From Comamonas sp. 26 (GTDB taxonomy: Bacteria; Pseudomonadota; Gammaproteobacteria; Burkholderiales; Burkholderiaceae_C), in the NCBI RefSeq assembly GCF_002754475.1, contig NZ_PEFL01000002.1:124001-188000 (forward strand): a stretch of 64,000 bases of DNA, read 5' to 3'. The stretch's first letter is position 1; every line of letters starts with the position of its first letter. This document shows positions 28,794-38,166 of this stretch, piece after piece. The position numbers and the translations under genes were made by a program. Under the pieces are notes generated by a model that saw only the letters and a list, made by a program, of their open reading frames with translations, was not told where the DNA came from and did not search any database.

Positions 28794-30043
28794 CGGTCAA
28801 CGTCTCCAAACACGATGTCCAGGGTACTGAGCACCATCACGGCGTCAGCCAGCATGTGGCCACGGCTCATTTCATCGAGAGCAGCCATGTGCGCAAATCC
28901 TGGTGGACGAATCTTCAGGCGATAGGGCTTGTTAGCGCCATCGCTGATCAGGTAAATGCCGAACTCACCCTTGGGGTGCTCGACAGAGGCATAGGCCTCG
29001 CCCTCGGGAACCTTGAAGCCTTCGGTAAAGAGCTTGAAATGGTGAATCAGCTCTTCCATGTTGGACTTCATGGCTTCGCGGCTTGCGGGTGCAACCTTGT
29101 GGTTGTCCGTAATCACGGGGCCAGGATTGACACGCAGCCAGTCCACGCATTGCTTGATGATCTTGTTCGATTCGCGCATTTCAGCCATGCGAACCAGATA
29201 ACGGTCATAGCAATCGCCCGTTGCGCCCACGGGCACATCGAAGTCCATCTTGTCGTAGACCTCGTAGGGCTGCGTCTTGCGCATATCCCAAGGCAGGCCA
29301 GAGGCACGCAACATGGGGCCAGTCAGACCCAAATTAATAGCACGCTCCGCAGTCAACACGCCGATTCCGACGTTACGCTGCTTCCAGATACGGTTATCGG
29401 TCAGCAGGGTTTCGTATTCGTCGGCGCACTTGGGGAAGCGCTGGGTAAAGGCATCGATGAAGTCCAGCAACGAACCCTTGCGGTCTTCGTTCATGGCTTC
29501 CATGGAGCGCACATTGCGCACCTTGCTGGCCTTGTACTGAGGCATGCTGTCCGGCAGATCGCGGTACACGCCACCAGGACGGAAGTAAGCCGCGTGCATA
29601 CGTGCACCCGAAACGGCTTCATACATGTCCATCAGCGCCTCGCGTTCGCGGAAGCTGTAGATCAGGATGGTGGAGCTGCCAGCATCGTTACCCGAGGAGC
29701 CCAGCCACATCAGGTGATTCATGATGCGGGTGATTTCCGAGAACATCACGCGGATGTACTGGGCACGGATAGGCACTTCAATGCCCATCAGCTTTTCAAT
29801 GGCCAGGCAGTAGGCATGCTCGTTGCTCATCATCGAGCAGTAATCCAGGCGGTCCATATAGGGCAGCGACTGGATGTACGTCTTGCTTTCGGCCAGCTTT
29901 TCGGTCGCACGGTGGAGCAGACCGATATGAGGGTCGGCGCGCTGCACCACCTCACCGTCGAGCTCCAGCACCAGACGCAGCACACCGTGCGCTGCCGGGT
30001 GCTGCGGACCAAAGTTCAGGGAGTAGTTCTTGATTTCAGCCAT
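28790..30043 (-). CDS. nuoD: NADH-quinone oxidoreductase subunit D
   Basis: A 417-residue subunit of the quinone-binding module, related to the large subunit of NiFe hydrogenases but without the metal ligands. The N-terminal [22 protein letters not shown] is the quinone-site loop; the C-terminus ends with [25 protein letters not shown], the conserved terminal Arg. It is separate from nuoC, unlike the fused nuoCD of E. coli. Confidence 0.96.
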   Translation of the reverse strand: MAEIKNYSLNFGPQHPAAHGVLRLVLELDGEVVQRADPHIGLLHRATEKLAESKTYIQSLPYMDRLDYCSMMSNEHAYCLAIEKLMGIEVPIRAQYIRVMFSEITRIMNHLMWLGSSGNDAGSSTILIYSFREREALMDMYEAVSGARMHAAYFRPGGVYRDLPDSMPQYKASKVRNVRSMEAMNEDRKGSLLDFIDAFTQRFPKCADEYETLLTDNRIWKQRNVGIGVLTAERAINLGLTGPMLRASGLPWDMRKTQPYEVYDKMDFDVPVGATGDCYDRYLVRMAEMRESNKIIKQCVDWLRVNPGPVITDNHKVAPASREAMKSNMEELIHHFKLFTEGFKVPEGEAYASVEHPKGEFGIYLISDGANKPYRLKIRPPGFAHMAALDEMSRGHMLADAVMVLSTLDIVFGDVDR

Positions 30044-30074
30044 GGTCTTCCGTCAAAAGGCGCTAGCGCGCCCT

Positions 30075-30686
30075 TTAGTGCAGGCCTCCGCCATAGTTTT
30101 CTTCACGAATGATGCGCGGAGTGATTTCGCGCGGCTCAATCGTGACGGGCTGGTACACCACACGTTTTTGCTCGGCGTCGTAGCGCATTTCCACATAGCC
30201 GGACACGGGGAAGTCCTTGCGAAATGGGTGACCGATGAAACCATAATCGGTCAGGATACGACGCAGGTCTTCGTGACCTTCGAACACGATACCGAACAAG
30301 TCAAACGCTTCGCGCTCGAACCAGTTGGCCGCATTCCAGATGTCGTTGATCGATGCGACAACAGGGAAGTCATCGTCAGCGCAGAACACGCGCACACGCA
30401 GGCGCTGGTTCAACGTCAGAGACATCAGGTGGGACACCACGGCAAAACGCGGACCGTCCTTGCCGACTTCCGCATACGTGGAATAGTCCACACCACACAA
30501 ATCCATCAGCATCTCGAACTTGCAGTCAGGCGCATTGCGCAGAACTTGCATCACTTCCAGATACTTGTCAGCGGAAACTTCCACCGTCACTTCGCCATAA
30601 GCCAAAGTGACGGAGCGAACCTTGTCACCCAAAGCCGCAGTAACCACGTCCCGAAGCTTTTCGGGGTGAATTGCAATTGCAGTCAT
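30075..30686 (-). CDS. nuoC: NADH-quinone oxidoreductase subunit C
   Basis: A 203-residue subunit of the peripheral arm with the 30-kDa-subunit fold. [38 protein letters not shown], spanning about residues 123-160, is the family hallmark. It is encoded between nuoB and nuoD, nine bases after nuoB, and is a free-standing gene as in most proteobacteria outside the enterics. Confidence 0.95.
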   Translation of the reverse strand: MTAIAIHPEKLRDVVTAALGDKVRSVTLAYGEVTVEVSADKYLEVMQVLRNAPDCKFEMLMDLCGVDYSTYAEVGKDGPRFAVVSHLMSLTLNQRLRVRVFCADDDFPVVASINDIWNAANWFEREAFDLFGIVFEGHEDLRRILTDYGFIGHPFRKDFPVSGYVEMRYDAEQKRVVYQPVTIEPREITPRIIREENYGGGLH

Positions 30687-30695
30687 CTCAGCCCT

Positions 30696-31175
30696 TTAAA
30701 CGCGAGCGATGGTATGAGTACGACGGATCTTCTGCTGCAGCTGGATGATGCCGTAGATCAGCGCTTCCGCTGTCGGGGGGCAACCAGGTACATAGACGTC
30801 CACCGGTACGATGCGATCGCAACCGCGCACCACGGAATAGCTGTAGTGATAGTAACCACCACCATTGGCACAGGAGCCCATGGAGATGACCCAGCGGGGC
30901 TCGGACATCTGGTCATACACCTTACGCATCGCCGGGGCCATCTTGTTGCACAGCGTACCGGCAACAATCATCAGGTCCGAGTGGCGGGGGCTGGCACGAA
31001 AGACTTCGGAGCCGAAGCGACCAATGTCATAGCGCGCAGCAGCTGCATGCATCATCTCCACCGCACAGCAGGCAAGGCCAAATGTCATGGGCCAGATCGA
31101 CCCCGTCTTGGCCCAGTTCACCACCGTGTCATAACTGGTGGTGACGAAGCCTTCCTTCATCACGCCTTCGATCAT
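30696..31175 (-). CDS. nuoB: NADH-quinone oxidoreductase subunit B
   Basis: A 159-residue subunit bearing the terminal N2 [4Fe-4S] cluster that reduces quinone. The ligands are seen in LACCAVEM (two adjacent Cys), [13 protein letters not shown] and [13 protein letters not shown]. No N-terminal extension is present. The ATG lies 22 bases after the nuoA stop. Confidence 0.96.
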   Translation of the reverse strand: MIEGVMKEGFVTTSYDTVVNWAKTGSIWPMTFGLACCAVEMMHAAAARYDIGRFGSEVFRASPRHSDLMIVAGTLCNKMAPAMRKVYDQMSEPRWVISMGSCANGGGYYHYSYSVVRGCDRIVPVDVYVPGCPPTAEALIYGIIQLQQKIRRTHTIARV

Positions 31176-31197
31176 CGTGTTTCCTCAGTGAAGCTAC

Positions 31198-31557
31198 TCA
31201 TTCCCAATCCAGGGCGCCTTTTTTCCACTCGTAAGCAAAGCCCACGACCAGAATGGCCAAGAAGATCAGAACAGCAACAAAACCCACGCCGCCAACATCT
31301 TTGAGTGCGACAGCCCAGGGCAGCAGAAATGCAATTTCCAGGTCGAACAAAATGAACAAGATGGCGACCAGGTAGTAGCGCACATCAAATTTCATCCGAG
31401 CGTCTTCAAACGCTTCGAAACCGCATTCGTAAGGGGAGTTTTTGGCATCGTCCGGACGATTTGGACCCAGCACGTAGCCGAGCACCAAGGGCACGACGCC
31501 CACGGCAATGCCAATGAGAATAAACAGGAGAACGGGAAGGTACTGATCGATATTCAT
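31198..31557 (-). CDS. nuoA: NADH-quinone oxidoreductase subunit A
   Basis: A 119-residue three-helix subunit of complex I and the first gene of the operon. The loop after helix 1, [25 protein letters not shown], contains the conserved Cys next to the quinone entry. Upstream, a non-coding stretch of about 76 bases leads to the tRNA-Leu gene; no clear promoter was recognised there, so transcription may start before the tRNA. Confidence 0.95.
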   Translation of the reverse strand: MNIDQYLPVLLFILIGIAVGVVPLVLGYVLGPNRPDDAKNSPYECGFEAFEDARMKFDVRYYLVAILFILFDLEIAFLLPWAVALKDVGGVGFVAVLIFLAILVVGFAYEWKKGALDWE

Positions 31558-31633
31558 CGAGTGGGCCTTGTTTTTTTAAAACATGCCTCACCGATCACTG
31601 CCTGATCAGCAGGGCAGGTTTTTAGTTATGTGT

Positions 31634-31718
31634 TGGTGCCGTCGGCGAGACTCGAACTCGCACAGCTTTCGCCACTACCCCCTCAAGATAGCGTGTCTAC
31701 CAATTCCACCACGACGGC
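31634..31718 (-). tRNA. tRNA-Leu (anticodon GAG)
   Basis: An 85-base tRNA with encoded CCA. The acceptor arms GCCGTCG and CGACGGC pair perfectly, followed by the discriminator A. The D-arm contains TGGTAGACACG, the anticodon stem CTATC/GGTAG encloses loop TTGAGGG with anticodon GAG, there is a long variable arm as in Leu tRNAs, and the T-loop reads GTTCGAGTC. It lies between secG and nuoA. Confidence 0.95.
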
Positions 31719-31797
31719 ATCGTCTCAAAGTCTGGCAACTACATGAACCTTCGTTGCAAAGATTCTTACCCCCAGACAATCTCTAGATTCTAGCCTG

Positions 31798-31819
31798 AAA
31801 AACCCCGCATTCCGGAGTT
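31798..31819 (-). terminator. Terminator between secG and tRNA-Leu
   Basis: On the minus strand AACTCCG and CGGGGTT pair around a GAATG loop (one G-U pair) and run into TTTTT. It lies about 20 bases past the secG stop and would separate tpiA-secG from the tRNA and nuo genes. Confidence 0.7.
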
Positions 31820-31838
31820 CTTCAAGCTTTTATCTAAT

Positions 31839-32234
31839 TTATTTCGTAGGAATCTGGGCTGCGCCTTCAGCACCTGCTGCAGGCGTTGCGGCTGGCACAG
31901 ATGCATCAGCACCGGTTGCAGCTGCAGGAGCCGACGAAGCGGGGGCCGGAGCGATCACAGGAGCGCCTTCCAGCACGCTGCCAGTGCTAGCGGGACGGAT
32001 GTTGCTCATATAGGCCAGAGCCAGAGTCGCCACGAAAAACACGGTGGCCAGAGCCGCAGTGGAACGCGACAGGAAGTTTGCACTGCCGGATGCACCGAAC
32101 AAGCTGCCCGATGAGCCGCTACCAAAGGAAGCACCCATATCAGCACCCTTGCCGTGTTGCATAAGGATCAGGCCGATCATGCCCAGTGCGGCCAGCATCT
32201 GGACCGCGAGAATGACGCTGGAAAAGACGTTCAT
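31839..32234 (-). CDS. secG: Protein translocase subunit SecG
   Basis: A 131-residue inner-membrane component of the SecYEG translocon. Two helices are predicted: VILAVQMLAALGMIGLILMQHGKG and a second after the Gly/Ser-rich cytoplasmic loop (GASFGSGSSGSLFGASGSANFLSR). The C-terminal third is Ala/Pro/Thr-rich, low in complexity and longer than in E. coli SecG, as is common in Burkholderiales. It lies downstream of tpiA. Confidence 0.93.
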   Translation of the reverse strand: MNVFSSVILAVQMLAALGMIGLILMQHGKGADMGASFGSGSSGSLFGASGSANFLSRSTAALATVFFVATLALAYMSNIRPASTGSVLEGAPVIAPAPASSAPAAATGADASVPAATPAAGAEGAAQIPTK

Positions 32235-32300
32235 ATCAAAACCTAGTTATCTAAATCATTGCACGCCACACCGGCGGTATGGCGCTAACGAAGAAACGAA

Positions 32301-32320
32301 TTATTGCGCTGCCGCAATAA
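32301..32320. repeat. 8-bp inverted repeat overlapping the end of tpiA
   Basis: TTATTGCG and CGCAATAA are perfect inverted arms around a CTGC loop; the repeat includes the tpiA stop codon. The minus-strand flank is only moderately T-rich, so it may be a weak terminator or an RNA-stability hairpin between tpiA and secG. Confidence 0.4.
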
Positions 32321-33047
32321 TGGTGAGGAAATCAGGGGCCTTCAGCGCAGCTCCGCCGATCAAACCGCCATCGATATCGGCTTGCGCCAGCAATTGCTCA
32401 GCGTTTGCAGCATTCATGCTGCCACCGTAAAGCAAGGGAACGCGAGAGGCCTTGTCGCTGGCCGCAGCCAGCTGCGCACGCAGCACGGCATGCACTTGCT
32501 GGGCCTGCTCGGGCGATGCAGTCTTGCCGGTGCCAATCGCCCAGACGGGTTCATAGGCCACAACCAGCTCGCTCACGCAGGGACCCACTTGATGAATCAC
32601 GGCTGCCAGCTGGCGCTTGACCACGGCTTCGGTCTGACCAGCTTCACGCTCAGCCAGAGTTTCACCCACGCAAACGATGGGAGTGATGCCCTTGGACAAT
32701 GCAGCCTGTGCCTTTGCAGCCACGATGACATCGGTTTCGCCATGGTACTGGCGACGCTCGGAGTGACCGACCAGCGCATAGCGCACGCCGAACTCTTTGA
32801 GCATGGTGGCCGAAACCTCGCCGGTAAAGGCACCCTGCTCGTGCTGAGAGACATCCTGCGCTCCCACACCGATAGCAGAACCCGCAAGCTCCGCCTGAAC
32901 TTGAGCAAGATATAGCGCTGGTGCTGCCACCGCAACACCGGCCTTGTTATCGGCGGGCAAGCCTTGCTTGATGGCCTGCAGCAAAGCAGCATTGGCAGCC
33001 AGGCTGCCGTTCATCTTCCAGTTGCCAACAATGAGTTTTTGCTTCAT
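32301..33047 (-). CDS. tpiA: Triosephosphate isomerase
   Basis: A 248-residue glycolytic enzyme interconverting dihydroxyacetone phosphate and glyceraldehyde 3-phosphate. The catalytic residues are Lys11 (VGNWKMN), His95 (LVGHSERR) and Glu166 ([11 protein letters not shown]), and the phosphate-binding LYGGS and GLIGGAAL loops are intact. ATG 33047 overlaps the stop of the upstream quinone oxidoreductase gene by four bases and is preferred to ATG 33056. It forms a conserved unit with secG. Confidence 0.96.
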   Translation of the reverse strand: MKQKLIVGNWKMNGSLAANAALLQAIKQGLPADNKAGVAVAAPALYLAQVQAELAGSAIGVGAQDVSQHEQGAFTGEVSATMLKEFGVRYALVGHSERRQYHGETDVIVAAKAQAALSKGITPIVCVGETLAEREAGQTEAVVKRQLAAVIHQVGPCVSELVVAYEPVWAIGTGKTASPEQAQQVHAVLRAQLAAASDKASRVPLLYGGSMNAANAEQLLAQADIDGGLIGGAALKAPDFLTIIAAAQ

Positions 33048-34045
33048 GTTTCCCAAGTCAAAACGATTTTTCCGGTGTGCTGGCTGGACTCCATCAGCGC
33101 ATGAGCCTGCGCCGCGCCAGCAGCATCGAATTCACGATAAATGGCTGGGCGCACCTTGCCGGACTCCAGCAGAGGCCAGACATTGCGCTTGAGCGCCTCG
33201 GCAATTGCCGCCTTGAAGGCCACAGACCGAGCACGCAGCGTTGAGCCAGTAATAGTCAGTCGCTTTCGCAGCACCAGGCCTGCATCCAGCTCGGCCTTGA
33301 CGCCACCTTGCACCGCAATGATGACCAGACGCCCATCAGGCGCCAGACATTGCACTTCACGCGCTACGTAGCTGCCGGCGACCATGTCCAGAATGACATT
33401 GACACCCTCACCTGCCGTGATGCGCTGCACTTCAGCCGCAAAATCCTGAGTCTTGTAGTTGATGGCGTGATCCGCCCCGAGCTTGATACAGTCATCACAT
33501 TTGGCATCGCTGCCAGCTGTGACGATCACTTGCGCACCTCTGGCCTTGGCCAGCTGAATCGCCGTGACACCAATACCGCTGCTGCCGCCCTGCACCAGCA
33601 AGGTCTCACCGGGCTGCAAAGCCCCCCGGTCAAACACATTGCTCCAGACCGTAAAAAAAGTCTCGGGCAAGGCTGCCGCCTGTACATCACTGAGGCCAGC
33701 CGGCACTGGCAGGCATTGGGCCGCTGGTGCAACGCAAAACTGCGCATAACCACCACCCGCCACCAGCGCACAGACACGATCGCCGAGCTTGAAGCCCGCT
33801 TTCGCCATGGCCGACTCATCGCCCGCAACGATCACACCTGCGACCTCCAGCCCTGGAAGATCCGAAGCCCCCGGAGGCGGCGCGTAATGACCTTTGCGCT
33901 GCAGCACGTCTGGGCGATTGATACCGCTCGCGGCAACGCGAATCAGCACCTCACCCTCGCCCGCCACAGGCATGGGACGCACACCCATGCGCAGCACGTC
34001 AGGCGCGCCATAGCTGGTGATTTCCACCGCTCGCATTGTGTTCAT
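33044..34045 (-). CDS. NAD(P)H-quinone oxidoreductase (zinc-free MDR, PIG3/QOR type)
   Basis: A protein of about 333 residues of the medium-chain reductase family, subtype PIG3/QOR, which reduces quinones with NADPH. It has [15 protein letters not shown], a conserved [20 protein letters not shown] substrate region (here GHYAPPPGA) and the nucleotide-binding [21 protein letters not shown], without the structural zinc Cys cluster. Four possible starts (34072, 34051, 34045, 34036) precede [10 protein letters not shown]; 34045 is a compromise and the last is also plausible. It is encoded immediately ahead of tpiA, a Burkholderiales arrangement. Confidence 0.9.
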   Translation of the reverse strand: MNTMRAVEITSYGAPDVLRMGVRPMPVAGEGEVLIRVAASGINRPDVLQRKGHYAPPPGASDLPGLEVAGVIVAGDESAMAKAGFKLGDRVCALVAGGGYAQFCVAPAAQCLPVPAGLSDVQAAALPETFFTVWSNVFDRGALQPGETLLVQGGSSGIGVTAIQLAKARGAQVIVTAGSDAKCDDCIKLGADHAINYKTQDFAAEVQRITAGEGVNVILDMVAGSYVAREVQCLAPDGRLVIIAVQGGVKAELDAGLVLRKRLTITGSTLRARSVAFKAAIAEALKRNVWPLLESGKVRPAIYREFDAAGAAQAHALMESSQHTGKIVLTWET

Positions 34046-34082
34046 TTCCATATTCAGGCTTTTCTTTATCAATGAAATCAGG

Positions 34083-34120
34083 CTTTAGCGCTTATTAGAT
34101 AAGCGCTAGCAGCTATCAAA
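34083..34120 (-). repeat. Interspersed dyad repeat, best copy
   Basis: The sequence carries TAGCGCTTAT followed by ATAAGCGCTA, an inner dyad, then GCAGCTATCAAA. It lies between the pnp terminator and the quinone oxidoreductase start. Other copies at 49282, 58170 and 62322 share the same layout. Confidence 0.75.
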
Positions 34121-34139
34121 TCGGGACTAATTCACCATC

Positions 34140-34174
34140 AACAAAACAGGAGCCCACCTCGCGATGGACTCCTG
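34140..34174 (-). terminator. Rho-independent terminator after pnp
   Basis: On the minus strand a 12-bp stem with several G-U pairs (CAGGAGTCCATC with GGTGGGCTCCTG, loop GCGA) runs into TTTTGTTG. It ends the rpsO-pnp unit. Confidence 0.78.
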
Positions 34175-34182
34175 CTCAGCGA

Positions 34183-36420
34183 TTACTGCTGCTGTTGCTG
34201 CTGCTGGTCGTCACCGAAAGCACGGTTTTCACGTGGCTCACGGTTGTCGCGGGAATCGCGGTTCTGACGAGGAGCACGGTCGCGGTACTCGCGCTGTTCG
34301 CGGGGTTCACGCTCGGGCATGCCAGCAGGACGCTCAATCAGAGCCTTCATGGACAGCTTGACGCGACCCTTGTCGTCGGTTTCCAGAACCTTAACCTTGA
34401 CCACTTGGCCTTCTTGCAGGTAGTCGGTGACCTTTTCCACGCGCTCGTGGGCGATCTGGCTGATGTGCAGCAGACCGTCCTTGCCGGGCAGCAGGTTGAT
34501 CAGAGCACCGAATTCCAGCAGCTTGACGATCGGGCCTTCGTAGATCTTGCCGATTTCGACTTCGGCAGTGATCTGCTCTATGCGCAGCTTGGCAGCTTCA
34601 GCCTTGGCGCCGTCAGTGGCAGCGATGGTGATGGTGCCGTCTTCCGAGATGTTGATCTGGGTGCCGGTTTCTTCGGTCAGCGCACGGATAGTGGCGCCGC
34701 CCTTGCCGATCACGTCACGGATCTTCTCGGGGTTGATCTTCATGGTGAACAGCTTGGGAGCGAAGTCAGAAACTTCGGTCTTGGCTTCACCCATGGCTTC
34801 CTGCATCTTGCCCAGGATGTGCATGCGCGCTTCCTTGGCCTGAGCCAGAGCAACCTGCATGATTTCCTTGGTAATACCCTGGATCTTGATGTCCATTTGC
34901 AGAGCAGTAATACCGTTGGTAGTACCGGCCACCTTGAAGTCCATGTCACCCAGGTGATCTTCGTCGCCCAGGATGTCGGTCAGCACGGCAAACTTGTTGT
35001 CTTCCTTGATCAGGCCCATGGCGATACCCGCCACGTGCGCCTTCATGGGAACGCCAGCGTCCATCATGGACAGGCAGCCGCCGCAGACCGAAGCCATGGA
35101 CGAAGAACCATTGGATTCCGTGATTTCCGACACCACGCGAATGGTGTAGGGGAACTCTTCCTTGGAAGGCAGGCAAGCAGCCAGAGCGCGCTTGGCCAGA
35201 CGGCCGTGACCGATTTCGCGGCGCTTGGTCGAACCCATGCGACCCACTTCGCCGGTGGCAAAGGGAGGCATGTTGTAGTGGAACAGGAAGGTGTCTTCGA
35301 ATTCGCCAGCCAGCGCATCAATGCGCTGTGCATCACGCTCGGTACCCAGTGTGGAAATCACCAGAGCCTGGGTTTCACCACGGGTGAACAGAGCAGAACC
35401 GTGAGTGCGGGGCAGCACGGAGTTGCGAATTTCGATGGGGCGCACAGTGCGGGTGTCGCGGCCGTCGATGCGGGGCTCACCAGCCAGAATCTGCGAACGC
35501 ACGATGCCGGCTTCGATGTCAAACAGCATGCTTTCGACCTTGACGCCGTCAAATGCCACGCCTTGCTCGGTCAGGCCAGCCTTGACGTCGGCATAAGCCA
35601 GACGGCAAGCGTGGGTACGCACTTGCTTGTTGCGCTCTTGGTAAGCAGCGCGCAGCTTGGCTTCACCCAGTTCAGTCACCTTGGCGATCAGAGCTTCGTC
35701 CTTGGCAGGAGCAGTCCAGTCCCAAGCGGGCTTGCCACCTTCACGCACTAGGTCGTGAATGGCGTTGATAGCGATCTGGCTTTGCTCGTGACCATAGACT
35801 ACGGCACCCAGCATCACCTCTTCAGGCAGTTGCAGGGCTTCGGACTCGACCATCAGCACGGCAGATTCGGTACCGGCAACGACCAGATCCATCTGCGAAT
35901 CCTTGCGCTGGGTCTGACCGGGGTTCAGCACGTATTCGCCGTTGATGTAACCCACGCGGGCAGCACCAATAGGGCCGTTGAAAGGCAGGCCCGACACCGA
36001 CAGAGCAGCGGACACAGCGATCATCGCGGCGATGTCAGCATCGACTTCAGGGTTCAACGAGATAGTGTGGATGACCACATGCACGTCGTTGTAGAAGCCT
36101 TCAGGGAACAGAGGGCGAATTGGACGGTCGATCAGGCGCGAAGTCAGAGTCTCCAGCTCCGAAGGCTTGGCTTCGCGCTTGAAGAAGCTACCGGGGATCT
36201 TGCCGGCGGCGTATGTCTTCTCAATGTAGTCAACGGTCAGAGGGAAAAAATCCTGACCCGACTTGGCAATCTTGGAACCCACGACAGTGGCCAGAACCAC
36301 GGTGTCGTCGATGTTCACCAGCACAGCGCCGGAAGCTTGACGGGCGATTTCGCCGGTTTCCATGGTGACCGTGTGCTGGCCCCACTGGAAAGTCTTGGTG
36401 ACTTTATTGAACATGGTCAT
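34183..36420 (-). CDS. pnp: Polyribonucleotide nucleotidyltransferase (PNPase)
   Basis: A 745-residue 3'-5' phosphorolytic exoribonuclease of the degradosome. Two RNase PH-like domains (about residues 1-225 and 315-550) flank an all-helical domain; the KH domain contains [20 protein letters not shown] and is followed by an S1 domain ([20 protein letters not shown]). The last 60 residues form an Arg/Asp/Glu-rich tail ending in seven Gln, encoded by a CAG/CAA run at 34186-34206. The start ATG 36420 has an AAAGGAG site five bases away. It is preceded by a large leader hairpin, suggesting autoregulation as in E. coli. Confidence 0.96.
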   Translation of the reverse strand: MTMFNKVTKTFQWGQHTVTMETGEIARQASGAVLVNIDDTVVLATVVGSKIAKSGQDFFPLTVDYIEKTYAAGKIPGSFFKREAKPSELETLTSRLIDRPIRPLFPEGFYNDVHVVIHTISLNPEVDADIAAMIAVSAALSVSGLPFNGPIGAARVGYINGEYVLNPGQTQRKDSQMDLVVAGTESAVLMVESEALQLPEEVMLGAVVYGHEQSQIAINAIHDLVREGGKPAWDWTAPAKDEALIAKVTELGEAKLRAAYQERNKQVRTHACRLAYADVKAGLTEQGVAFDGVKVESMLFDIEAGIVRSQILAGEPRIDGRDTRTVRPIEIRNSVLPRTHGSALFTRGETQALVISTLGTERDAQRIDALAGEFEDTFLFHYNMPPFATGEVGRMGSTKRREIGHGRLAKRALAACLPSKEEFPYTIRVVSEITESNGSSSMASVCGGCLSMMDAGVPMKAHVAGIAMGLIKEDNKFAVLTDILGDEDHLGDMDFKVAGTTNGITALQMDIKIQGITKEIMQVALAQAKEARMHILGKMQEAMGEAKTEVSDFAPKLFTMKINPEKIRDVIGKGGATIRALTEETGTQINISEDGTITIAATDGAKAEAAKLRIEQITAEVEIGKIYEGPIVKLLEFGALINLLPGKDGLLHISQIAHERVEKVTDYLQEGQVVKVKVLETDDKGRVKLSMKALIERPAGMPEREPREQREYRDRAPRQNRDSRDNREPRENRAFGDDQQQQQQQ

Positions 36421-36474
36421 AGTGACTCCTTTATGTATAGCTGGATGCGCACATCCCGCTTAAATTTTGAGTGC

Positions 36475-36568
36475 AAACAGAACACGATGCCATTCCAGTA
36501 CTGCGCTAGGCGCTATCAATAATGCAGCATCCAATGCAGTACTGGAATGACACAGCTTCGCTCTGTTT
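36475..36568 (-). promoter_or_regulatory. Large hairpin in the pnp leader
   Basis: A perfect 14-bp inverted repeat (CATTCCAGTACTGC at 36491-36504 and its complement at 36536-36549) lies between rpsO and pnp, framed by a further 7-bp arm pair (AAACAGA at 36475, TCTGTTT at 36562). The position matches the RNase III-cleaved pnp leader of E. coli. Its loop includes GCGCTAGGCGCTATCAA, a piece of the interspersed repeat. Confidence 0.6.
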
Positions 36569-36583
36569 TGCGAACTCCGAAGT

Positions 36584-36620
36584 AAAAAACGCCTGAGCTA
36601 GGAATCTAACTCAGGCGTTT
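36584..36620 (-). terminator. Rho-independent terminator after rpsO
   Basis: On the minus strand AAACGCCTGAGTTAG pairs with CTAGCTCAGGCGTTT around a four-base loop and is followed by T residues. It sits 17 bases after the rpsO stop and would attenuate read-through into pnp. Confidence 0.88.
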
Positions 36621-36636
36621 CGATCATTTACCGTGC

Positions 36637-36903
36637 TTACTTACGCAGGCCCAGCTTGGCGATCAGAGCTGTGTAACGCTCAGCGTCCTTGGACTTCAGG
36701 TAGTCCAGCAGCTTACGACGACGGCTCACCATGCGCAGCAGACCGCGACGACCGTGGTGGTCCTTGGCGTTTGCCTTGAAGTGAGGAGTCAGTTCGTTGA
36801 TGCGAGCGGTCAGCAGAGCCACTTGCACTTCGGGGCTACCAGTGTCGTTTTCGGAACGAGCGTTAGCCTTGACAACTTCGGCCTTGATAGAGGCAGCGAT
36901 CAT
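36637..36903 (-). CDS. rpsO: 30S ribosomal protein S15
   Basis: An 88-residue primary 16S rRNA-binding protein. [52 protein letters not shown] is the family core. ATG 36903 is chosen because AAGGA lies seven bases ahead and gives the standard length; an upstream ATG at 36927 adds a non-conserved octapeptide. It precedes pnp, the usual arrangement. Confidence 0.97.
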   Translation of the reverse strand: MIAASIKAEVVKANARSENDTGSPEVQVALLTARINELTPHFKANAKDHHGRRGLLRMVSRRRKLLDYLKSKDAERYTALIAKLGLRK

Positions 36904-37006
36904 TTTGTTTTCCTTAGGATTTGGCACTCAGCAAGGAGCACCTTGGTTACTTGCGCCAGGGCTGGAAAGGCCTCAGCGTGCGTTCTGCACCATGCAAAAA
37001 CGGTCG

Positions 37007-37036
37007 ATTATATCAACAGCCTTTTACCCATCTCAA
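37007..37036 (-). promoter_or_regulatory. Sigma-70 promoter of rpsO-pnp
   Basis: Reading the minus strand, TTGAGA (37031-37036) and a perfect TATAAT (37007-37012) are separated by 18 bases, about 100 bases before the rpsO start. This is the best housekeeping promoter seen in the window. Confidence 0.75.
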
Positions 37037-37148
37037 GCGCCTACCCACACCGTTGTATTTGGAGCGGCGAGATCAAGTCAACCCCTGACAAATCGTACGG
37101 AGCACAAGTCGCACAATGCAAGCGCTTCAAACCCGAAAGGAAGATGCC

Positions 37149-37400
37149 ATGCACCTGTCGCATTCAAAGCTCACCCTTGCCGCCACTGCTTTCTTGTTGA
37201 CTGCTGGGCTTGCGCTGCAAGCCCCCTACTCGCACGCATCGAGCAAGTCCAAAACTGAAAAACGTCAAAGCAGCCGCGTCAAAATTGAGAACATCCGCAG
37301 CGGATCACAAGAAACAACCGCTGAACGCGATCGCAGGCTGTACCGCGAGTGCCAAGGCAGGCCCAATGCGGGAGCTTGTGCTGGATATACAAGACGTTAG
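37149..37400 (+). CDS. Small secreted protein of unknown function
   Basis: An 83-residue protein with a Sec signal (MHLSHSKLTLAATAFLLTAGL, cleavage probably near SHASS), followed by a Lys/Arg/Ser-rich stretch and the C-terminal RLYRECQGRPNAGACAGYTRR with two Cys. I recall similar short endings in other Comamonadaceae proteins but know no function. ATG 37149 has an AAAGGAAG ribosome site; ATG 37116 lacks one. It is divergent from rpsO and 104 bases ahead of the pil cluster. Confidence 0.65.
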   Translation: MHLSHSKLTLAATAFLLTAGLALQAPYSHASSKSKTEKRQSSRVKIENIRSGSQETTAERDRRLYRECQGRPNAGACAGYTRR

Positions 37401-37503
37401 TTATTTGAAACTATTGGATGACTGAGGAAATTCCAGCCAGACGGTACATTTCCCAGCGATCAACGGCACACCTTTGATCACGGAGTCTAGTTAGCATACT
37501 CAT

Positions 37504-38166
37504 ATGCTACTTACCAGACCTGAGCCTAGACGAGGCCATACGCGCCTAAAGCGCCGCCATGCCAAAGGATTCACCTTGATTGAGGTCTTGGTGGCCATTG
37601 TCGTTTTTTCGTTCGGACTTCTTGGAATGGTAGGAATGCAGGCATTCGCCTTGCAAGCCAATCGAGAGGCGCGTCTTCAAAGTCAAGCAACCTCGCTTGC
37701 AAGGGAGCTGGCCGAGATGATGCGCGGTAATATGCAGATAGCAGCCAAAACCACATCCGCAGAAAATCCTTATTTAGGCACCTTCAGTGCCGGCAGCCTG
37801 AACCTGAGTAGTCCTTCCTATTGCTTGAATGTGAGCAATGCCAGCACCGGCTGCACATCCACAACACAAATCGCATCTGCACAGATGTCTGACTGGCTAG
37901 CAAGAGTTGACACAACGCTTCCGGGTGCACGAGTTTCAGTCTGCCTAGATGGGTCGCCCTTCACCAGTGACGGGCTCGCACAATGGTCATGCTCAGCAAC
38001 AGGCGCAGACGAGATCATTTACATCAAGATCGGTTGGACACAAGCGAGCACCAACAAAACACTCACGGGTGCCAATGCGTTTGAACAAACGACAGACAGC
38101 ACTTCACACCCCGGATTAACGTTCCCGGTCACCAGCGGAAATAGCACTAGTGGAAACACTCCATGA
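37504..38166 (+). CDS. pilV: Type IV pilus minor pilin PilV
   Basis: A 220-residue minor pilin. After a basic leader comes the prepilin cleavage site AKG/FTLIEV, with Glu5 in place, and a hydrophobic helix VLVAIVVFSFGLLGMVGMQAFALQA. The second half has paired Cys (SYCLNVSNASTGC) and reads as a pilin globular domain with low sequence conservation. It overlaps the pilW start by four bases and is the first gene of the cluster. PilV primes pilus assembly together with the other minor pilins. Confidence 0.87.
   Translation: MLLTRPEPRRGHTRLKRRHAKGFTLIEVLVAIVVFSFGLLGMVGMQAFALQANREARLQSQATSLARELAEMMRGNMQIAAKTTSAENPYLGTFSAGSLNLSSPSYCLNVSNASTGCTSTTQIASAQMSDWLARVDTTLPGARVSVCLDGSPFTSDGLAQWSCSATGADEIIYIKIGWTQASTNKTLTGANAFEQTTDSTSHPGLTFPVTSGNSTSGNTP

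Noticed and set aside
34195..35751. 518-codon plus-strand frame opposite pnp
   Set aside because: It overlaps the conserved pnp coding sequence completely and has the composition of a reverse-frame artefact.
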